Made by a program: the position numbers and the translations under genes
NCBI GenBank assembly: GCA_027575805.1
Contig: JANBPU010000446.1
Coordinates: 1 to 10,888, forward strand
Source: Mycoemilia scoparia
Lineage: Eukaryota; Kickxellomycota; Kickxellomycetes; Kickxellales; Kickxellaceae
DNA: 10,888 nt
Direction: 5' to 3'
Notes under the pieces: model-generated
Seen by the model: only the letters and a program-made list of their open reading frames with translations
Databases searched by the model: none
What the model was told of the DNA's origin: nothing
Part shown: piece by piece, positions 7,463 to 10,888 of the stretch
How positions within the stretch are numbered: the stretch's first letter is position 1
Layout of the letters: every line of letters starts with the position of its first letter

Positions 7463-7564
7463 TGGGAGATAACTTTTGAAGGGTCAAAGTTTACTAGTAA
7501 ACCTGGACATCCATCTGGCCAGGGTTGCTCCTATACATATTCATCCTTCAAAAACTATTGCCCA
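7463..7564. mobile_element. MITE-like inverted-repeat element, family A copy 3
   Basis: A 102-bp relative of the element at 320-421, with TGGG at the left end and CCCA at the right. The imperfect inverted repeat holds AACTTTTGAAGGG at the left and CCTTCAAAAACTATTGCCCA at the right. It keeps GTTTACTAGTAAAC inside. The flanks are AA on both sides, not TA as for the other copies. A + strand open frame (7412-7792) passes through it and is not a gene. Confidence 0.82.
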
Positions 7565-7566
7565 AA

Positions 7567-8100
7567 TTGTGAGTTGTTATCAATTGTCAATTATTGTTGC
7601 TACTATCATCATAGTCACCATCATCATCCTGGTATTTGGAAAGAGATAAAAATTGTCATGAAATCAAAAATTGGATACTTTCAAGGCAAAAAAAATGATA
7701 CCTCTTGGATCAGCCAAGCAAAATTTAAACTTAGAATTTTGCAAAAGATTTTATTTACCAAAAAGAATAATAATGGTCAAAAAGTACTATAAAATTATTT
7801 TGTTGCTAAAATTTAGAATCCTTTCCATTTTCTTTTGATTTGGCAAAAACTACAATTTGGCTGTGTTTCAGTTATGATTTAATGTAAAATAGAAAATAAT
7901 ATTTAGGGGGATTTTTTTTGTAGAGGCTATTGATAGCATGTGTTTAAATGTGAGGCTGTGCAAGTAGCTACAGAGAGCAAAGAAAAGAAATAAAAGATAA
8001 AATAAAGTTTTGGTCAACTTGGTGCCTATGTGAAGTTAGATAGCTTAACTTATCCTCATCAATCTTTAATTCAGTAACACCATTGCAATTTGCCAGTATA
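7567..8100. other. Gene-free stretch
   Basis: AT-rich DNA with a short CATCAT-type run near 7605-7627. No promoter, RNA gene or supportable reading frame was seen. Confidence 0.45.
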
Positions 8101-8108
8101 GCATAGCA

Positions 8109-8265
8109 TATATAACAAGTTATCTGTGACAAGCTCTATTTACACAGCACACCTACACCTACAAATACTAATACAGAACAACGAAATCAATATACAACAA
8201 CAACAATAATAATAAACAACTACCAAAGAGAACAATCTAATAGGGAAATTAAAATGTTTATATAA
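8109..8265 (+). promoter_or_regulatory. Promoter and A/C-rich leader without a proper gene
   Basis: TATATAA (8109-8115) is followed by about 140 bp of A/C-rich sequence with CAACAACAACAATAATAATA, very like the leader of the gene at 10277. The first ATG, at 8254, opens only three codons (ATG TTT ATA TAA). It looks like a promoter that has lost its gene, or one for a non-coding RNA. Confidence 0.45.
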
Positions 8266-8266
8266 T

Positions 8267-8314
8267 ATGGTCAAAGTTTACACGGCCTTAGACAAAATGG
8301 GATCCCAGGAGTAG
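8267..8314 (+). pseudogene. Possible gene remnant, 15 codons after the orphan leader
   Basis: ATG 8267 opens MVKVYTALDKMGSQE and stops at TAG 8312-8314. It starts right after the orphan leader, so it may be the beginning of a decayed gene. The downstream sequence offers only short frames (for example one starting MAVVDWGQN) before the nested elements begin at 8417. The bases GGTCAAAGTTTAC here also occur in element copy 3, so a small element fragment is an alternative. Confidence 0.2.
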
Positions 8315-8416
8315 TTAGTTGCTTATTGAATGGCGGTGGTTGATTGGGGCCAAAACCTGTGAGGGCCCATTTCTGTCTAGCATACATTCTTTGATCACTG
8401 GTGAAAGCTTCCCATA

Positions 8417-8629
8417 CGAGTGATTATTTTTGAAGGGCTAAGCTTTGCTAGTTTCAACTTGCATAATAGCCAAGCCTATATGGGTAATAATTTTTGAAGG
8501 GTGAAAGTTTACTAGTAAAACTGGACACCCATTTGGCTGTGATTACCCCTATAAATATTCGCCCTTCAAAAATTATGATCCATATCATCATTGATAATAT
8601 TAATTTAGCCCTTCAAAAAAAACTACCCA
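8417..8629. mobile_element. Family A copy 4 (outer), interrupted by another family A element
   Basis: The left end after TA (8415-8416) includes GATTATTTTTGAAGGGCTAA. The right end includes TTAGCCCTTCAAAAAAAACT, then CCCA and TG (a mutated TA). Its total length is 213 bp; without the inner element and one TA it would be 109 bp, close to the 101-102 bp of its relatives. It is strongly diverged, so it is older than the copy inside it. Confidence 0.78.
8481..8582. mobile_element. Family A copy 5 (inner), nested in copy 4
   Basis: A 102-bp element flanked by TA (8479-8480 and 8583-8584), matching copy 1 at 98 of 102 positions without gaps. The four differences are at element positions 5, 61, 65 and 98, all transitions. 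This is the youngest-looking pair of copies in the window, and its insertion into copy 4 dates it as later than that copy. Confidence 0.9.
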
Positions 8630-9130
8630 TGTGTACAAATAAATTTAACAATTATACCTATAGTTTACTGAAATTACTATAGCAAAAGCTCCACAATTCC
8701 AAATTCAAACTTTTTATGTCAATATTTTTATAAAGTGCAAACACATTCAATCTTTATTGCAAAACGTTATCTTGTGATCAATGAATGAGAGTGAGCGAAA
8801 GAGGAGCAAAATATTTTTACAATGAGCTGCACACTTCTTTCCTGCAACCAAGTATATAAATGTAGAATTTTGAAACCGAGCTTCGTATTCCAAAAATCGA
8901 CAGGTAGATATGAATGAATGATAGTGGCATACGCAAATCTATTAGCAATTCAAGTTTCGTTTAGTTTTTTATTCTGGCAGTAATGTGAATTTCGTGGAGT
9001 AATAAACTGATCTTATATTCTCTCATAAAGAATGGTCCTTAGTAGTATATACAATGCGTTAATCATTGTTGTACACACAGAATCACCAACAAACAGAGGG
9101 AAATGCCTGAGATATCCAAGTCAACTTGCT
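8630..9130. other. Gene-free stretch with an orphan TATA box and AATAAA
   Basis: TATATAAA at 8853-8860 and AATAAA at 9001-9006 bracket about 150 bp that has no reading frame beyond a few codons. It could be a decayed small gene, a short non-coding RNA unit or chance in AT-rich DNA. I saw no tRNA, snoRNA box pair or other RNA signature. Confidence 0.35.
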
Positions 9131-9135
9131 ATCAA

Positions 9136-9141
9136 TATAAA
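9136..9141 (+). promoter_or_regulatory. TATA box of the small secreted-protein gene
   Basis: TATAAA lies 85 bp before the ATG at 9221. An upstream ATG at 9165 opens 19 codons whose TGA (9222-9224) overlaps the main start codon. If transcription starts before 9165, this frame could reduce or couple translation. Confidence 0.5.
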
Positions 9142-9220
9142 ACAGCCATTGAGTTTACTTAACCATGATACTACACTTATCCAAACATCCTTCCCGCATA
9201 TATTTTAACAGACCTATAAT

Positions 9221-9490
9221 ATGATGTACTACCCCAAATTCTCTATTTTTACAACCTTGTTAGCAACTCTTTCAGCCTTGAGTTGTTATACAACACTAGG
9301 TTCGCCTGTGATTATCAGCAATGCCAACGCAGGAAACAATATTATCAAGCAAGGTGGAATCAACGCTGGCAATGTTCAACCGATGGATAGAGTGGGCTAT
9401 TTCATCAAACATTGTGACGATGGAATAACGTGCAAGATAACAAACTTTGCTGATGATATGTTGGGAGCATTTACAAACCTTGTATTTTAA
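9221..9490 (+). CDS. Small secreted protein, unknown (89 aa)
   Basis: ATG 9221 is directly followed by a second ATG; either could be used. Residues 1-27 look like a signal peptide: Lys6, then a hydrophobic core (FSIFTTLLATLSAL, with Cys22), and a likely cleavage after Gly27. The mature part would be about 62 residues, with an Asn/Gly/Ile-rich segment (residues 34-51, with the repeated NAG and GGINAG) and two cysteines, C65 and C71, in HCDDGITC. These could form a small disulfide loop. There is no dibasic processing site and no transmembrane helix after the signal. It resembles the many short cysteine-containing secreted proteins of fungi, but I cannot name a family or a role. A 3' AATAAA is not obvious close by. 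Confidence 0.75.
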   Translation: MMYYPKFSIFTTLLATLSALSCYTTLGSPVIISNANAGNNIIKQGGINAGNVQPMDRVGYFIKHCDDGITCKITNFADDMLGAFTNLVF

Positions 9491-9989
9491 AGGTGGGTTA
9501 TTTGAATTGACCCTAGAAAGAGGACCAACTACCACCAAACTACACTGGAAATGTTTATAGAAATAATTACTAAAATTTGATTACTAATTAATTACACAAT
9601 AGTACGTTCTTTTTCTTGCTAGTATACTGATACATAAATCTGTCCAATATACTTTGAACATGCAACTATATCAAAGCCATCTACAATGAAAACAAATCTC
9701 AAATTGGCTCCCGGTATTTCACACCATAAACCATTTTTTAAAATATTACTCTTATTTCACGCTCAAGTATGCACAACATTAGAGCCTGAAAAGAGAGGTT
9801 TTGAATAATACACCCCACACTACATAATATATGTCAAACTATCAAAACTTTTAAAACAAACTGTAAAGCGTATTATGCACTGAATCAAATATTCTACCAT
9901 TCAAAATATGCAAAAAAAAATGTTGTGTCACTCAGCCTCTAACTTCAACTCCAAAATCTTTCTAAAAGAGCATGAACTAAAATAGAAAG
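9491..9989. other. Gene-free stretch
   Basis: AT-rich DNA following the secreted-protein gene. I found no promoter, repeat or RNA gene that I can support. Confidence 0.45.
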
Positions 9990-10151
9990 ATGTCCTCCGA
10001 ATCATGCAAATATGCCAACTTTTCGGATAACATATACCTTCCAAATCTCTCAATTCCAAAAAAAAGTACATATATACCCGTAAATAATCCCAAATACCTC
10101 AATATATTACCCTTTTTTATATTGACTCAATTCTACACATCCTCCCATTAA
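9990..10151 (+). CDS. Doubtful 53-aa open frame
   Basis: ATG 9990 opens 53 codons (starting MSSESCKYAN) to TAA 10149-10151. The product is Ser/Pro/Tyr-rich, with a mildly hydrophobic end (ILPFFILTQF). No TATA box stands out nearby, and it lies in the likely upstream region of the gene at 10277. Its composition does not differ clearly from random AT-rich frames. I list it because it is long for its setting, but it may be chance. Confidence 0.18.
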   Translation: MSSESCKYANFSDNIYLPNLSIPKKSTYIPVNNPKYLNILPFFILTQFYTSSH

Positions 10152-10225
10152 AAACAAAAAAGTGCGATAGACTCCAAAATATAGTCTGGCTAATCAACCT
10201 TATCTCATATTTCCATAAAGTCACC

Positions 10226-10235
10226 TATATATATA
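10226..10235 (+). promoter_or_regulatory. TATA box of the 118-aa gene
   Basis: TATATATATA lies about 50 bp before ATG 10277, followed by a leader ending in AACAACAACAACA. The leader is shorter than those of the array genes. Confidence 0.55.
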
Positions 10236-10276
10236 CGTTTGGCTTTTCTTGTAAACTAATAACAACAACAACAGTC

Positions 10277-10633
10277 ATGGAAGGCACACAGAACTCCTCT
10301 GCCAGTACTTCTGCTGATACAACCTCATCGTACTTGGACGTAGACGGTTACTATTCAATCCAAGAAATAACACCGGACGGCCAAAGCTTTGGTGGTTCCT
10401 TTCAACTTCATTTCAACAATGATACAAAGGACAAAGTTGAAGCCACCGTTCGTCAGTTTATCGAATTCAGTAATGGGGTCATTGTACTCTCCGACTCAGA
10501 GGTATCTCTAAATGTAGATTGCACCGCTAACGATGATGATGCCACAATGCAACAGAAACGACGCCTGTTCTTTGTTTATTTGGGCGAAGGCCATGTCTGC
10601 CTTGGCGGACCCGAAATTAGAGTTAAACTATAA
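10277..10633 (+). CDS. Unknown acidic 118-aa protein, probably cytosolic
   Basis: ATG 10277 (context gtcATGGAA) follows an A/C-rich leader; no earlier in-frame ATG is seen. Residues 1-19 are Ser/Thr-rich and probably disordered. Residues 20-118 alternate hydrophobic and polar residues with Gly turns (DGYYSIQEI, GGSFQLHF, NGVIVLSDSEVSLNV, RRLFFVYLGEGHVCLGG), which suggests a small beta-rich fold with one helix (about 50-64). Two cysteines lie at 82 and 108. It has no signal peptide or membrane segment. The coding sequence is visibly richer in G and C than the array genes, and it uses codons such as GCC, GGC and ACC more often. This could mean higher expression or a different history. I recognise no family. 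AATAAA at 10763-10768 follows the stop by 130 bp. Confidence 0.8.
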   Translation: MEGTQNSSASTSADTTSSYLDVDGYYSIQEITPDGQSFGGSFQLHFNNDTKDKVEATVRQFIEFSNGVIVLSDSEVSLNVDCTANDDDATMQQKRRLFFVYLGEGHVCLGGPEIRVKL

Positions 10634-10762
10634 TTCAAAAATTTGGATTTTATCGTTCCAGGACATCTTAAAAGTATACTTGGATATGTTTAGCAAGTGT
10701 GTTTTTGATCTGTTTTGGAAGGAGTGCTTTGTTTTATATGTGGGGATTTTGATTATTGTTAC

Positions 10763-10768
10763 AATAAA
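10763..10768 (+). terminator. Candidate polyadenylation signal of the 118-aa gene
   Basis: AATAAA in an A/T-rich context, 130 bp after the stop codon at 10631-10633. Nothing further was seen up to the window end. Confidence 0.4.
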
Positions 10769-10888
10769 CTAAAATATATTGAGTATATGAGAAGGTCTCA
10801 CTAATGACAAAGTGTTCTGTTGGCAGAAATGGGTCCTCATCAGATTTTGGCCCAATCTCAAGCCATTTCATATGCAGCCCTTTGGATC

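Noticed and set aside
7412..7792. 126-codon + strand frame
   Set aside because: It runs through element copy 3 and low-complexity His codons, and has no conserved look.
320..8629. Repeats considered as a CRISPR array
   Set aside because: The repeats are widely spaced, paired as inverted repeats, flanked by TA and found in eukaryote-like DNA.
8494..8682. 62-codon frame
   Set aside because: It consists mostly of the nested elements.
10533..10772. 79-codon frame overlapping the 118-aa gene
   Set aside because: It is out of frame with the better-supported gene and extends into its AT-rich 3' region; the hydrophobic end is typical of T-rich DNA.

Overview
This looks like nuclear DNA from an AT-rich, intron-poor eukaryote, most likely a fungus and possibly a budding-yeast-like one. 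The signs are small uninterrupted genes, TATA boxes placed about 50-190 bp before ATGs, A/C-rich leaders, AATAAA-type 3' signals and short non-autonomous DNA transposons between genes. There is no bacterial ribosome-binding-site or operon architecture. I could not identify the species, and no protein here is one I recognise by name.

Layout. Positions 1-1110 hold no convincing gene, only one 102-bp inverted-repeat element (320-421). From 1248 to 5928 there is a head-to-tail array of five related small genes on the + strand. Each encodes about 91-104 residues of charged, heptad-like helix, then a polar Asn/Asp/Tyr loop, then a second helix, so each product is probably a helical hairpin or antiparallel coiled coil. 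The first member (1248-1533) is broken by a one-base shift at an A9 tract; the other four are open. Two mobile elements of different families lie between members one and two (2111-2211 and 2320-2509). Several members share a promoter/leader layout, and the spacers before members three and five keep collinear similar blocks, so the array probably grew by segmental tandem duplication.

Convergent to the array is a 324-residue minus-strand gene (6211-7185) with an N-terminal hydrophobic segment and a clear TATA box at 7344-7351. Positions 7200-9130 are gene-poor. They contain a third copy of the inverted-repeat element (7463-7564), a promoter and A/C-rich leader with no proper gene after it (8109-8314), a nested pair of the elements (one inside another, 8417-8629), and a second TATA/AATAAA pair without a gene (8853-9006). 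The right end carries a small predicted secreted protein (9221-9490), a doubtful 53-codon frame (9990-10151) and a 118-residue probably cytosolic protein (10277-10633).

The most interesting items are the array of helical-hairpin paralogs with one frameshifted member, and the small element family. The family shows TA target sites, one copy nested in another, and three concerted base changes that keep two alternative stems paired. Functions of all the proteins are unknown; nothing here shows that the genes act together beyond the paralogy of the array.
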